NCBI GenBank assembly: GCA_964034945.1
Contig: OZ035962.1
Span: 24,905,530-24,969,529, forward strand
Direction: 5' to 3'
DNA length: 64,000 nt
From: Chrysopilus asiliformis
Taxonomy: Eukaryota > Arthropoda > Insecta > Diptera > Rhagionidae
The stretch's first letter is position 1. Each line of letters starts with the position of its first letter. Under the pieces are notes generated by a model. It searched no databases and was not told the origin of the DNA. It worked only from the letters and a program-made list of their open reading frames with translations. A program made the position numbers and the translations under genes. Of this stretch, positions 47,107 through 58,579 are shown in pieces.

Positions 47107-47364
47107 GTTTTGGCCACCATCTGGCGGTTTTGGCCACCATCTGGCGGTTTTCGCCACCATCTGGCGGTTTTGGCCACCATCGGGCGGTTTTGGGCACCAT
47201 CTGGCGGTTTTGGGCACCATCTGGCAGTTTTATCCACCATCTGGCGGTTTTGGCCACCATCTGGCGGTTTTGGGCACCATCTGGCGGTTTTGGGCACCAT
47301 CTGGCGGTTTTGGGCACCATCTGGCGGTTTTGGGCACCATCTGGCGGTTTTGCCCTCCATCTGA
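47107..47364 (+). repeat. 20-bp minisatellite, 13 units (CACCATCTGGCGG)
   Basis: Thirteen units of TTTTGGSCACCATCTGGCGG with few substitutions (one unit has ATCCACC, one CATCGGG, the last CCCTCCATCTGAACG). The two subtypes GGCCACC and GGGCACC are clustered, the latter to the right. Because 20 is not a multiple of 3 and the unit lacks stops, all six frames stay open and encode 20-residue repeats. The long frames here (up to 135 codons) are not genes. Every unit carries a CTCF-like core (see findings). Confidence 0.97.
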
Positions 47365-47436
47365 ACGTTAAGGCCCTTAGAATTAAGTGATCCATGACAG
47401 CATGATCCATGATATATCATATAGGAGTATGTTAGA

Positions 47437-47620
47437 TGTAGTACCCGTTTGTAACTCATCGAACCGATCATCGGACACCAAAATGAACTACACCAGAGTG
47501 TTTGGGATAACGAAAGATTTTGATTTCCGCATGTCCGTCCGTGAACACCATAACGTTCAAAAGGATTGAGCTAGAGACTTGAAATTTTGTATAGTTACGT
47601 TTTTCATAAATGACTAGGCT
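47437..47620 (+). repeat. Decayed TTTTTATACCCG-family fragment
   Basis: TAGTACCCG, CAAAATGAACTACACCAGAGTGTTT, CATGTCCGTCCGTG, TTGAGCTAGAGACTTGAAATTTTG and TTTTTCATAAATG follow the order of the intact copies at 13597, 34054 and 52877. The ends are lost and the CCGT array is only two or three units long. Confidence 0.75.
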
Positions 47621-47689
47621 TGAAAGGGCAACATTTTAGCATTCCTTCTCCTTTTAGGTTCCAACTCTTTCCAAAATAAAGTGCGCCGC

Positions 47690-47850
47690 AGGCGATTTTT
47701 AAAAAAAATCTTGATGCAGGGAAACTTATGAAAAAACTGCGATGCAGGCATAAATTTTCGTTTTTAAAACTTCAATAATTAGGAGCAAAAATTTAGATTC
47801 CGGGACAACATGTCTCATAAATCCGGGACTTATGGCCACTCTAAACATAG
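47690..47850 (-). repeat. Dispersed repeat (CCATACG...TCCCGG family), fragment
   Basis: Minus-strand fragment containing GCGCCGCAGGCGA, TTAGATTCCGGGACAACATG and AAATCCGGGACTTATGGCCAC. It is related to 31610-31790. Confidence 0.6.
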
Positions 47851-49077
47851 GAAATCGTTACTATAAAATTCCGTTATGCTTCATATTGCCATTTTTATGG
47901 GAATCGCACTCGTCCGTTGGTTTCTGTGTGTAAAATCACATTTTTGTGTCAGGATTTTCATTCGGGAATTCCTAAAAATCCATATTTCAAATGTAAATAT
48001 TCAGATTTCGTACAATAAAAATTCTGTCCAGACGAAAATATTGAAAATTATGGATCGATAACTGGAAAACCGGGAGGGCTATACAGAGAAATAAATCATT
48101 TCAACAGAAAAAGAAATGAAAATGAATATAAAAAAAAACTTATAATCCACTAGCGAACTGGAAATTAAAACATTTTTCAGTTTTTCATTATATTCTCATT
48201 TCGAGATAAATACGGAAGAAACAGAAGAGAAAAAGATTCACTATTTGAGCTTGGCTGGCTGGGTTAATGACACGAAATAATATATAATTCTTCTCTTTCG
48301 ACATTTTTTTTAAATCCCTTATTTTAATTAAAAAGCACTTAAAAGATTTTTAAAGCGTTTTCCACCAAACTCAACCTTTGGTTTGCTAGCAGTGCAGAGT
48401 AGTTTGACGATTGTTTGGAAAACGTTAAAAAAAGGAGGCGAGGACATTTCATTAGTTGAATGGTAGAATTTTTAATCAGGCACACATTATCGGGGAAAAC
48501 AAATCAACGAAAAATCTATGGGAAAAAAAACTACGAAAAAAATGAGAAAATCGGTACGGATAGTAAGATAGGCAGTGGAAAGCCCGGCGGGCTGATAAAC
48601 CGGCAAACAAATCCTTTTTGCCTACCCATTTCATAGTCTGTTTTGTTCTTAGACTAATGACTTCTATAGTGGAATAAAAAATCAATAGTTTTTCACAATC
48701 TCGTCTACCTTATAATCCCCCCTGCCTTCCTTGATCCTGTTGCCTTAACTCAGGATCATGGACTATCATGAAACTCTTTACCACTACTTAACGATATAGC
48801 ATTCCTCCCGGTAACCAGGAAAAATCGAGCAAAACTATACGAGAACGATAAAATACAAGTCACAACTATAACTGGAAGAAATATAGGTCCTACGAACGAG
48901 TAGCATCCTGCAATGCTCTACTATTGGATAAACAACTACAACCCCATATCATCGGTTCAGTGACGAATTGAGGTTCTTTGGGTGGATGTTTGTGTGTGTA
49001 TGTTGAGCTTTAGATATTTAATGGTTATGCAAAATATGAGTACATTCCCGCCAAAGTCATCATCACCATCCTTGTCC
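47851..49077. other. Unassigned AT-rich DNA
   Basis: No gene was recognised. The short frames are uninformative. Confidence 0.5.
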
Positions 49078-49079
49078 TA

Positions 49080-50189
49080 CACTGAGCGAAAAAGTCATAG
49101 AAAACGCATATGAATTCGTATGTTTCAACTATAAAAGGGCGCCATTGCGCAAAATTGTAAGATTTACATTGAGCAATGTGAAACACGGCCGCATTGTGAA
49201 TTCAACATTTTGCCATATGAATTGATACCCATATTGTGCATTTTAAGCAGCAAATATGCGGCGTTTTCTTTCTCCCTCGAATGGTTACTTAGCTTGGTGA
49301 GTGAACAGAGATGAACAAATTAAAACGTAAACAGAAAGCGAACAAGAAAAATCTAATGGCGATAAATTAATCGAAACTTTTTGTGGAGTATTATTTTATA
49401 ATGGACTTTTCCTCCGATTGCATGTCGTGATTTTAGTTGCCACGAAAATTTTTCGACAATATTGGATCTGAAATTTAAACAGATTTTAATGGGCCATCAA
49501 ATTATTTAGTTTTTAATGAAAAATTTCTTTAATTTTATTTTACCGGTCAAATTTATTTTTTCTTTTGCAATGAAATTTTGATGCCAATAAAATTATGCTG
49601 TTTCAAAAATGTCTCCTATCCACTTTTTATGCAATATCCTTCAGTCATTCGCCTGAAATAAGAAATTTAATTCTCGAAACGAAATCGTTTCCATCAAATG
49701 TCAATGGGAAATATGGCGGCTGAAGGCATCAACTTTCTTTTTCTTTTTACATTTGAAAATACAAAATTAACCTCACAAAAATATAAAAGTATAAGTTGAA
49801 ATGCATGATTTTATAGTCGAAAAATGTAATTTCGCATGTAAGTCGAAAAATGTAAAGTCGAAAAATGTAATTTCGGATTTTATTAACTCACATGTATTAA
49901 ATGATATGGAAAATTGTAAAATTTACAAATCTTCAATGTAAAATGATAAGTGATTTATATTATTTTGTATTTTACTCTGGGTTTTTCAATAGTACATATC
50001 AATTCATCAACAAACAATGTAAAATTTACCATGAAAACATAGTTTTCCCTGTTTTCATATTAATGTATATGTAAGATCAATAAGTTTATATTGAAAATTG
50101 CGTGCTTTTCCAATTTGGGGAAAGTTTTTACAATGCGAAGATTTACAATGCATCATTGTAAATATCGCAATGGGGTATTTCTCTCAGTG
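49080..50189. mobile_element. 1.1-kb TIR element with TA duplication (CACTGAG family)
   Basis: The left end is TA then CACTGAGCGAAAAAG; the right end read inward is TA then CACTGAGAGAAATAC. Subterminal repeats of ATTGTAAATCTT, TTTACAATG and GCGCAATGG type occur near both ends. There is no transposase frame. The TA target and CACTGAG start resemble the CACTCAG family, suggesting mobilisation by the same or a related transposase (inference). Confidence 0.75.
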
Positions 50190-50191
50190 TA

Positions 50192-50544
50192 GGCACATGC
50201 CATCAATATATCACCACAAGTTACTTTGTCTCGCAGGAGGATTTTTTTTTCATAGATATATTTACACTACCACATGGGAACGTTGCCAACAATTGTAAAA
50301 CTATTTCAGGCATTAGTAACAAATTACTCACAGTAAAAGCATCATCAACCACATCTAAAGCTAGATTTTTTGCAATTTTTTAGTACTACTATTTCATAAT
50401 TGAGAGGGGGAATAAAACGTTAATATAATTTTTTTTTAATGAAACATTTCAGCTAGATGTCTTCATTTTTTTGGAGACTTCAAAGTTTTAGATATTTTGA
50501 TGGATTTGAGAATTTTCATTGGTTTTTCTTTTATATAATAGTCG
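50192..50544. other. Unassigned AT-rich DNA
   Basis: Nothing was recognised. Confidence 0.5.
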
Positions 50545-50770
50545 AAAGTAGGGTTGCCATTCATTTTCGTTTTTCTGTACACTATCCTCTTTTTTGGAGT
50601 ATCTGGGGACGTGTCCCGATAATTTCGAGCAAATTTGGAAGTTTACTTCTTAAAACTCAGACGTCGAAATGCGAATATTCTCGTCCCCGGCGCATTTCGT
50701 GGAGAAATTTTAACTATGGTGCGTGTTTTCCATAAAAACGCTTTGCCTGCGGCGCATTTCATTTTAATTA
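50545..50770 (+). repeat. Dispersed repeat (GTTGCCATTC... family), copy
   Basis: It starts GTAGGGTTGCCATTC and contains GTGTCCCGATAATTTCG, CGGCGCATTTCG and GCCTGCGGCGCATTTCATTTT. It is a diverged member of the family at 31610 and 42550; related CGGCGCATTT text also occurs at 52383-52600. The open frames across it are not conserved between copies. Confidence 0.55.
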
Positions 50771-51466
50771 TTTTTGTTCCTAAAGCATGTTTTGCTTTAA
50801 AAATTTGTTCAAGCCAAAGAGAGAAAAAGGAATTGCGCCAAATGCGTTTCTCTGTTGCGTTTAATATGTCAAAATAAATGGTTTTAACTTATCTCTATCC
50901 CAAGTAACACCAATGGTCGTAAAGTGGTTGTTGCAACCATAAAAGCATGAAATTAAAGTCGCGATGACCACTTTACGCCCTTCTTTGCTCCTTGGGATAT
51001 GGTTGACCTAAGTTTACTTCGGACTAAGGAAAATGTATAAACATAACTAATAACTTTAAAAAAAAACTATTTCGAATTTTTATATTCTAACCCAGAAACA
51101 AAGAGAATTTAAAATTCTGTTTTTAAAAATCCTAATTATCGCAGGCGTTTTATTTAACATATTTTGATCGCGAATTTCAGTTAATTTTCAACTGTTGAGC
51201 TCAAAATGTTCAACAGTGTTTTTTTTATTACCTTCCTTTGGCTCGGTTCTCCATAACTTCTGCAACTTTTGAGAAATTAAGAAGATATTTCAGATTATCT
51301 CAGCTTTTCAACATAATTTTGTTTTAAGGTTATTCTGGTACGGAAAAACTTGAATATATGTGGGAAGATTTTCTCAGAAAATTTTAATTTTGCTTTTAAC
51401 TCACGAACATGAACATTTTGTTATTGAGAAACCTATATATTGGTCTTGAAGTAACTGGCGTAGAGT

Positions 51467-52270
51467 GACCATACGTTCCGGAATGAATTTTTACTTTCTT
51501 CTACGGAGTATAATAAAGTATTGTATTCATGAAAAATTTCGACCTCTTAATTTTGCCTAAAAAACATTTCCCGATCACTCCTGAGTCGATTGGAGTCATA
51601 TTTAAAAAATGTCTTTCTGTCTGTCTGTCTGTCAGTCTGTGTACAAGATTTCTCAAAAACTAATAGAGCTAGCGCCATGAAATTTTATAGGCATGTTGGG
51701 TCCTGAAATGAGACGATCCTATCAACTTTTGGTGGAAATCCGTTAACCGGAAGTATCCAAAATGGCGGTTTTTCAAAAATCGCCATTTCGTTTTTCTCGA
51801 TTTACTCCCAAACTACGCGTTTTTTAGTGGCCTTAAGTATGACAAAACTTGGAGAAAATAAAATTTCCCACACTTTTGTCTTTAGCTATAACTCGATATC
51901 TCAACCTGTTATCGAGATAAACCGTTATTTCCAAAAAAATAGTTTTTTGCGATTATCTCGAAAACTAACGGGTTTTTGCTGACTGAATGTATGAAGTGAA
52001 TTAATGAGAATGGCATTCTGCACAATTTTGTTTGTTACCGTTATCCGTTATCTTTTACCGTTATTGAGATATTTTCATTAATATGTAAAAAAGCATATGT
52101 TTGCGAATAATTTGCAAACTAACGGTTTTTCGACAAATCAGTTAAAAGAATAATTAAAGATGTTAACATTTTCTACATTTTTGCCATTTACCGTAAATTG
52201 ATATCTTTTACAGTTCTCAAGTTATCACAAATTTTGTACGTTTTTGATATTTTTGAATAAACCAAGAATT
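51467..52270 (+). repeat. Dispersed-repeat DNA with a CTGT array
   Basis: Starts GAGTGACCATACGTTCCGG. A (CTGT)n array lies at 51611-51640. It is followed by GATTTCTCAAAAACTAATAGAGCTAG, CCAAAATGGCGG and repeated GATTATCTCGAAAACTAACGGGTTTTT / AATAATTTGCAAACTAACGGTTTTTC phrases. This is a non-coding assemblage of a type common in insect genomes. Boundaries are not resolved. Confidence 0.6.
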
Positions 52271-52382
52271 TATTGGGAGGTCGTCTTAGGTTGACAACGC
52301 GACAGGGCTCTAGCGTAAATTGCGCAGGGTCGTAGATTTTATAGAAGAAAGTTTTGTGTTGACCACAACTGATATTTTTTTA

Positions 52383-52600
52383 ACGTTGTCCCGACGTATT
52401 GGAAACTATATTTTTGTCCCGGATTTTTGTATCATAATTTTACTAAGCGCTAAGAAACAATCAATAAAAATGTAAAAAATATACTACTTCGGTGGGGGGT
52501 GGCTGTAAATTAATTTGTTTTCTACTGCGGCGTATTTTTTCAGCGATTTTTTCTATCTCAAGCGGTTTGGCCTACGGCACATTTCACTTTATAGGTATTT
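52383..52600 (+). repeat. Dispersed repeat (TCCCGACG...TGCGGCG family), copy
   Basis: GTTGTCCCGACGTATTGG, TTTTTGTCCCGGATTTTTG, CTACTGCGGCGTATTTTTTCAG and GGCCTACGGCACATTTCACTTT follow the same order as at 31610-31790 and 50545-50770. Confidence 0.65.
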
Positions 52601-52876
52601 TTGCAATTTACTTTGCAATTACTTAAGGAAAATAAAAATTATGTGATTTTTGCCTTTACGAAAGCGTGATTGTCAAAATCTCTTAATAGGTGCATGAGAT
52701 AGCGGGATAGAGGGGGTTGAAAAAGGGTGGATTTTTATAGAAGGGAAGCTTTAGAGGAAAAGAATGAGCGCCTGAATATCTCTAATATTACGTCCAGGGT
52801 TCCCACCCCAAAAGTGAAAAGCGGAGTGTTACTGATCGAAAAATAGTAGTGTCAGAGGGATTTCAGTAGTGTCAAC

Positions 52877-53450
52877 TTTTTATACCCGTATGGTGAAACC
52901 AAAGGGTATATTAACTTTGCCTTACCGTTTGTAACACCAAGATCCCGTCATCGCACAAAAAAATTAATTACACCAGTGTGTTTAGAATGATAAAAATATT
53001 TAATTTTTGCATGTCCGTCCGTCTGTCCGTCCGTCTGTCCGTCCGTCCGTCCGTCTGTCTGTGGCGCGGATTGCGGGCGCACGGATTGAGCTAGAGACTT
53101 GAAATTTTGCACAGATCCATTTTTCGTAAAATGCGAGGCTAAGTTCGTTAATTGGCAAAAATGGACCATTAGGGGGGGTACCCCCCATACGAACGAAATC
53201 GTTTTTTGTGAATATCTCAAAAGCGGTGCATCTTATCAAAAAAGTCCAAGAACAAAAGTTATTTAGGATATGATTCTACATAAAACTCCCATACATCAAA
53301 ATCCCATTGGAATAAATTTTAAAAAATCTTATTGGAAAGTTTGACTTCAAAGTGGAATTTTGGTATAACTGCTCGAATTTTGATACGAATATCACCATAC
53401 GGGTCTCCAATGATTGCCAGATTGGCAATTATAGCTTTTGTTATGTTTTA
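52877..53450 (+). mobile_element. TTTTTATACCCG-family element, copy 3
   Basis: A full-length-looking copy with the same ends and internal order as 13597-14164. The CCGT/CTGT array is at 53014-53061. It is nested in the CAGGGWTCCC element and therefore younger than it. Open frames on its minus strand come from the array and are not coding. Confidence 0.85.
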
Positions 53451-53595
53451 ACAGTCATTTGGAGTTTCATTGAGACAACACATTTTGAATGTTACCGTCT
53501 AATGTTTTATTGCATATCATATCAGTACATTTTTATATTAGCACAAAAATCATTTTTTTTTTTAAATTAAAATTAAAGGAAGAAATTAAGTATTA

Positions 53596-53860
53596 CATCG
53601 TCGGCTAAAAGTGAAATTGTGCTAAGTCCATTTGGTATAATTTTCCAGAAGAGCAATGAAAACATTGTTAAATTGTTTTAATTTTCTTTCAATAACACTG
53701 ACTTTTCTTTAAATGAGAATAAAATTGGGCTCAGTTTTCTTTAAATGAGGCTCTGTTTTCTTTAAATGAAAATTAAAATGATTTAACAAGGTTTTTATTG
53801 CTCTTCTGGCAAATCTTTTATAATTGACTTAGCACCATTTCACTTTTATCCGACGATATG
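53596..53860. mobile_element. 265-bp foldback element (about 90-bp arms)
   Basis: The left arm CGTCGGCTAAAAGTGAAATT and the right arm read inward CGTCGGATAAAAGTGAAATG continue through GTGCTAAGTC, CCAGAAGAGCAAT, AACATTGTTAAAT / AACCTTGTTAAAT and TTTTAATTTTC. The loop has three TTCTTTAAATGA units. The exact ends and target duplication are uncertain. Nested in the 52795-54170 element. Confidence 0.8.
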
Positions 53861-54278
53861 TCTCTTTTGTTCAAGAATTGAGTGCGATTAGTCAGTCACT
53901 TTTTCATAGAGAATGCCGAAAGTACTTAAATATTTTAGATAAAGAGTCTGAATGATTACATATATGTATACATATTACGTATTTTTTAATTTTCCCCAGA
54001 TAAATGAAATTTTCAAATCTAGAAATTAACTTTCTTTGTAGCACGTTTTTTATAGGGCGAAAAAGGTAGTGTTTTGAGTTTTGAGTTTTTCAGTAGTGTA
54101 AGTAGTGTTAGGTCAAATTATGTCGAAATAGTAGTGTAAAACTACTATAGTAGTGTAAACGGGATCCCTGACGTCCTACTTTTTAAGAGATTTGATTTAC
54201 AGGCGTAGTTTTTCAAAAAATCATTGAGTTTTGTTCTTACTAGCGGTGAAATACTTTATTTCGTCACATTTACTTAAT

Positions 54279-54475
54279 ACAGTCGAATTTGTCCAGACGG
54301 AACTCTGAATTAGGCGGAATCTTAGGGGGAATAAGCCAAACGTTTTTTTAACTACCGGGGGTTGTTTTTTATGGCAAAAAAAATACCCGGATAAGTTTGT
54401 GCTGCTGAAACGTAAAATAATATATAATAACAATAAAAAAACCTGAATAAGCTGGAATCCTATCGAACTCGAACA
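54279..54475 (+). repeat. Pogo-like end fragment
   Basis: TA followed by CAGTCGAATTTGTCCAGACG, then GAATTAGGCGGAATC, GGATAAGTTTG and CTGAATAAGCTGGAATCC. This is the ladder of AAG/CGGA motifs typical of pogo-like MITEs. No matching right end was found, so it is a fragment. Confidence 0.4.
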
Positions 54476-55940
54476 TATTTCTTAGTTCTATTTGGACTTG
54501 CACAAGTTCTAATATATCTAAGTATGAAGATATAAATTTTTTTTTTGTCCTAAATATAATGCTTTGTTAATGGAATAAACTGATAATCTTTATGAAAAAT
54601 CAACAAAACTCTCTGTTTATGATATAAAAGTCCTTTAGAATTAACAATGTGGAAAAAATTTGTCAAATATTTATTCCAAAATTTTCTTTACAAATTCTTC
54701 AAATCACAAAATTTAATAGCAAAATCTCGAAAAGGTCTCGACAAATATAAAATTCGTAAAAAAGTACCTACTACAGGATAGGCATCTAAAAATAAATAAA
54801 ACATTAATACCATGCAAACGAAAAATGTTCCCAGTAACAAGTATTTTTTTTTCTCAAGTTTTTCCTTCTTGCTCAATGACCGAATCACGATTTATACGCT
54901 TCAAGAAAATTAACGATGTGTACCATTTATCTTCTATACATTAATGGAAAAAAATCTCCTGGACACCTTTTGTCGATCCAGGAATTTTTTATTTATATTT
55001 TTTGTTATTTGCATCGTTTTTATTCACCGTTGATTGTGTGTTGTTTTTTTTTGGAAAGAAAACTTTGAGCTAAAAGAAAAGTTTTTTTTTGAAAAAAAAA
55101 CTGACTTAAATGCTTAAGCATGTTTAGAAAACTTTCTAGTCCTTCATCAGAAGGAAATTTGCTTTGGCAACAGTGTCCTGTCAACATTTACCACCTTTCG
55201 CATTACATTCATTCATACGTGCGGGTAAAAGATGACTTTAAGACATTCGGATCTACGTTTTCAATAAATTTTCCCGATGGCAATAGGCAAACAGAAATGA
55301 TGAGAAGAATTTTTCTTAATCCTTTCGAGCTTTTCGGCTGTCTTCCAGTTGGCTCTTGAAGCTCTTCTCCGGCACGCTGAGAAAATCAGAAATATTTTCT
55401 GGTTCACCTACAACGCGGCGGCGAGAGAAATCTCCATCTCCATGTGGTTTAGAAACCGACAAGAAAAACCCTTCGAAAAAGGAAAATGAATGTTAGGGAA
55501 ATTGTGGTAAGGCTGAAAAGAGCTTTTCTTTGGATTACTTTGGTTCTTAACTTTTGTGATGGTTGTAGAGTCAAGGAGAAGAAGTTCATGCTGTTTTCCT
55601 CCTGGAAAGAGTCCACGATGCACTCTCTTGGGAATGAAATGGAAAACCTTTAACCTCAAACCGCAAGGAAAATGATGCGAGTGGAAGGAAAATAAGAAAA
55701 ACTTATTCTCATTCTCCCATTTTTGACGCCACAAATGCTTGCGGAGTTAGATCTTCCCGTTTCAGACTCAGAATCCGCTAAAAAACCAAAAGCTCCTTGC
55801 AATCATTGCGATGACTATGGACGGAATTCAATCAGCATGACTGCAGGACGAAAGCCGTCCCTTTCCATCTAATATGCGACCCGTATGACAGGATTCTCAA
55901 TCCAGCATCCAGTCGATGATTCTTAAGGATCAGACACAGT
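54476..55940. other. Unassigned DNA upstream of the promoter at 55960
   Basis: No gene was recognised. The part 55330-55940 is less AT-rich than its surroundings, as proximal promoter DNA often is. The frames at 55120-55359 (plus, 79 codons) and 55408-55734 (minus, 108 codons) show no known motif. Confidence 0.4.
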
Positions 55941-55957
55941 CGGTCGTCGTGTTGCGT

Positions 55958-55992
55958 TCAGTTCGGTTGTACGTGTCGTTGGAACAAGACGT
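55958..55992 (+). promoter_or_regulatory. Core promoter: initiator plus DPE
   Basis: TCAGTT at 55958-55963 is a perfect match to the fly initiator (TCAKTY), with its A at 55960 as +1. AGACGT at 55987-55992 falls exactly at +28 to +33 and fits the DPE consensus RGWYV(T). The spacing of these two motifs is strict in known DPE promoters, so the joint match is meaningful. No TATA box lies at -30, as expected. The predicted leader contains no ATG before a possible splice donor (GTGAGG, GT at 56069), which fits a non-coding first exon of a gene running to the right. No transcript evidence is available. Confidence 0.5.
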
Positions 55993-57486
55993 TTTCAACG
56001 AATTCGCTCCGTTCTTTTGCGGGAAATTCGGAAAAAGTCTTAGGAAAAATTCGACCAAAACTTTGACTGTGAGGTTTTTTTGATTTTTCCGTGACCGTGG
56101 AGGAATTCCTAAAATTTTCGATTCTTTTTTTCGGATTAAACGCTTATCCAGCACAGTTACTGCCTGGGTATTATATAGAAAAAAAGGATCTTCAAGGCGA
56201 AAGGTATATAAAGATATCGAAAGGACTTCGAAAAATTCCGCTGAATTTGGGAGCATTGGGTCGAATGATAGAATTTCAAATGAGTAAATTTTGATATTGA
56301 TCACTAAACCGGATTACTGTAATTAATAATGAAAGCAACCCCGTGGTGGTGTCTTGTTACCGAATTAAGATAAACAGTAACTCATTTTGCTTCGGGCATT
56401 AGAAGAATAACTGCAATAAATAGTACACAGATTGTGGTGATATCACATAGATTTCCCTTGTTATTTTTTCTAGTGATTCTGATTTTGTTTATGTGTAACA
56501 GCAAATAAACAATTTTCCGAGTGTGGTTCATCGAGTTACCGAAAATTTTCTGAATTTTCCGGGCGTTGATTCTGTCAATTTTCATTAATTATTATTCTCA
56601 TCGGTTGCTATCAACAACTAGACATTTTGTGTAATGATATGCGAGCGAAAATGAGCTCATAAGCTTATGATCCTAATGAGTTCTTAACGTACATTCATTG
56701 TAGATACTATAAGATAGTTATATCGGATTAATATACAGTATAAAAGTTCAATGTGTTAAGTGAAATATCTTGTCGCTAAATCTTTGCTTATTTCTTATAA
56801 AAAGGAAAAGAAAAAAAAAATCGAGACGAAAGATATTGAATTAGTGGCATTTCAGCAATAAGAAGAAAAAGTGGTACAAGAAATTATATAAGAAACAGAA
56901 TTACGATTTGAGATACAAGTGTTTGTGGCATATTTTGTTAACGACTTTCTGAATGAGCACGGATATGGAATGATGATGGGGATACTAAACACTATATTTT
57001 ATGCTTTGGTACTATTTTCACGTTTCAAGGAGAATCTCTTTTGTCATACAAACTAGATAAAATTTTTCTTGTCTTATAGATTCTCGTATGTATAAATTTT
57101 CGAAATGGGGTTACAATACGATGTTCCATTTTATAAGACATTTCATTTTTTCCGGAAGTTCTATAACATTACGAATAACGAAAACCATATGTGAAAGCAT
57201 TTAAAAAGTTGATAAATCAAATAGGGAAGCGTTTGAAAACTTGAAGAATCAAAATGGAAAGCGTTAAAAGTTGTAAAATTCACTAATATAAAATATTAGT
57301 TGGATAGTTCATAATTTATTTTTCATACTCTATATGCGAATCATATTAATATTATGCTAGCTTGCATACCCTTCGTTTCCGGGGGTTTTTATTTGAAAAA
57401 GTTTGTTTTGCTCAAAAAAAAAAAACCGAGAAATAACTTAAAACTTAAGAAAAAATCGTTGTCCTTACAAGACCTCTAGTTGACAA
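55993..57486. other. Unassigned DNA, possibly first intron
   Basis: No coding exon was recognised. If the promoter at 55960 is real, this would be leader (to about 56068) and then intron. Confidence 0.35.
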
Positions 57487-57840
57487 TTTTGAAATTCTGA
57501 CTCCAAACTCGTAATCAGCGACCTTGAGACCCCCTAAGCCAGTTTTCCGAGCAACAATGGTAAAGGAATTTTTCCGAGGCAAAATGGCAAAAGGACCTTC
57601 CATTTTGAATTTTGAAATTCTAATACCGAATTCATGATCAGCGACCCCGAAAACCCTCTAACACCAGTTTTTTCGAGGAAAACCAGGAAATATGATTTTC
57701 GCGTTTTCCATGCAGGACCTCCCGGTTCGAATTTAGAAAAACCGAGCACCTATGAAGTAAGATGAACCTGCAAAATTTCATGGCAATCGGCTAAGTGGTT
57801 CGGGAGATGCTGTGATGAGTGAGTGGCATTTGGCGGATTT
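57487..57840 (+). repeat. Tandem dispersed repeat (ATCAGCGACC units)
   Basis: Two units of about 125 bp: TTTTGAAATTCTGACTCC, ACTCGTAATCAGCGACCTTG, CCAGTTTTCCGAG, and again TTTTGAAATTCTAATACC, ATTCATGATCAGCGACCCCG, CCAGTTTTTTCGAG. A tail reads AAAATTTCATGGCAATCGGC and GTTCGGGAGATGCTGTGATG. Such text is widespread in non-coding insect repeats (general knowledge). The minus-strand frame across it is a shadow. Confidence 0.75.
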
Positions 57841-58579
57841 GGATATTTTCTATTAGGCACCCATAAAAACGCATCTTTAATGACAAATGAAATGAAGCAA
57901 AAGGCGTTACTGACTTTACAATGACCAAAAATGCCTCTTGAATACCTCTCGTTTCTAACAATACTGTAGTCAATCCTTACCCTTCTTCGTATATGGACTG
58001 TTCAAAGTTGTGGGCATTGTGAGGAATTTTTGAGTTACTTCTCTATTTTTTTAAGCAATTAACGTGATTGAAATTTTTATTGACCCTCGAATAATAAGCA
58101 ATATTTTCTTATGAAAAGGTTACAATTGTTATTTTTTAGATATGGAACTACAAGAAAATATCTTGAAAAAAAAGCGCCAAAAGTTAATTTCAAATTGACC
58201 ACACTGTGATTATTAAGTCGTTTTCGCCTAGACGGAAACTGATTCTGTCTAGCGAATCCCATAAAAACAACAAAATCTGAACTCGCTTCGTTCGCCAGAA
58301 TGAAAGTTTAAGGCAGAACAATGCTCTGTCTAGGTAGCTCTGAAATAGAAACGTAAAAATTGAAAAACTCAGTTCTTTGTTTTAACGAAAATATCGCAAT
58401 TTTTGACTCTTAAAGAGTTAAACGCCTGAAGATATGCAACAAATTTCATTGTGTATTTAAAATTTTAATTTTTCCATGATCATTTTTAAATGCAACCAAT
58501 TTTTAAATTTACCAAAAAATTATTATCTTGATGTGTTTAAAATTGATTAGACGCTGTCTATACTGTAGCTTCGCCACTG
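57841..58579. other. Unassigned AT-rich DNA
   Basis: Nothing was recognised. Confidence 0.5.

Larger units (their letters stand above)
52795..54170. mobile_element. 1.4-kb CAGGGWTCCC element with nested insertions
   Basis: The ends are CAGGGTTCCC and, read inward from the right, CAGGGATCCC. ACGTC flanks both sides (52790-52794, 54171-54175). AGTAGTGT motifs recur near both ends (two on the left, about five on the right) as subterminal repeats. The CAGGG start suggests the hAT group, but 5 bp is short for its usual 8-bp duplication, so the assignment is tentative. A TTTTTATACCCG copy and a 265-bp palindrome are inserted within it. No transposase frame. Confidence 0.7.

Noticed and set aside
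47107..47364. CRISPR-like array
   Set aside because: Direct head-to-tail 20-bp repeat without spacers, in a eukaryotic context.
46983..47471. Overlapping open frames on both strands (84-135 codons) with 20-residue repeats
   Set aside because: A stop-free 20-bp repeat opens all six frames; nothing points to a protein.
57720..57735. GGTTCGAATTT resembles a tRNA T-loop
   Set aside because: No acceptor stem, anticodon arm or A-box could be fitted around it.
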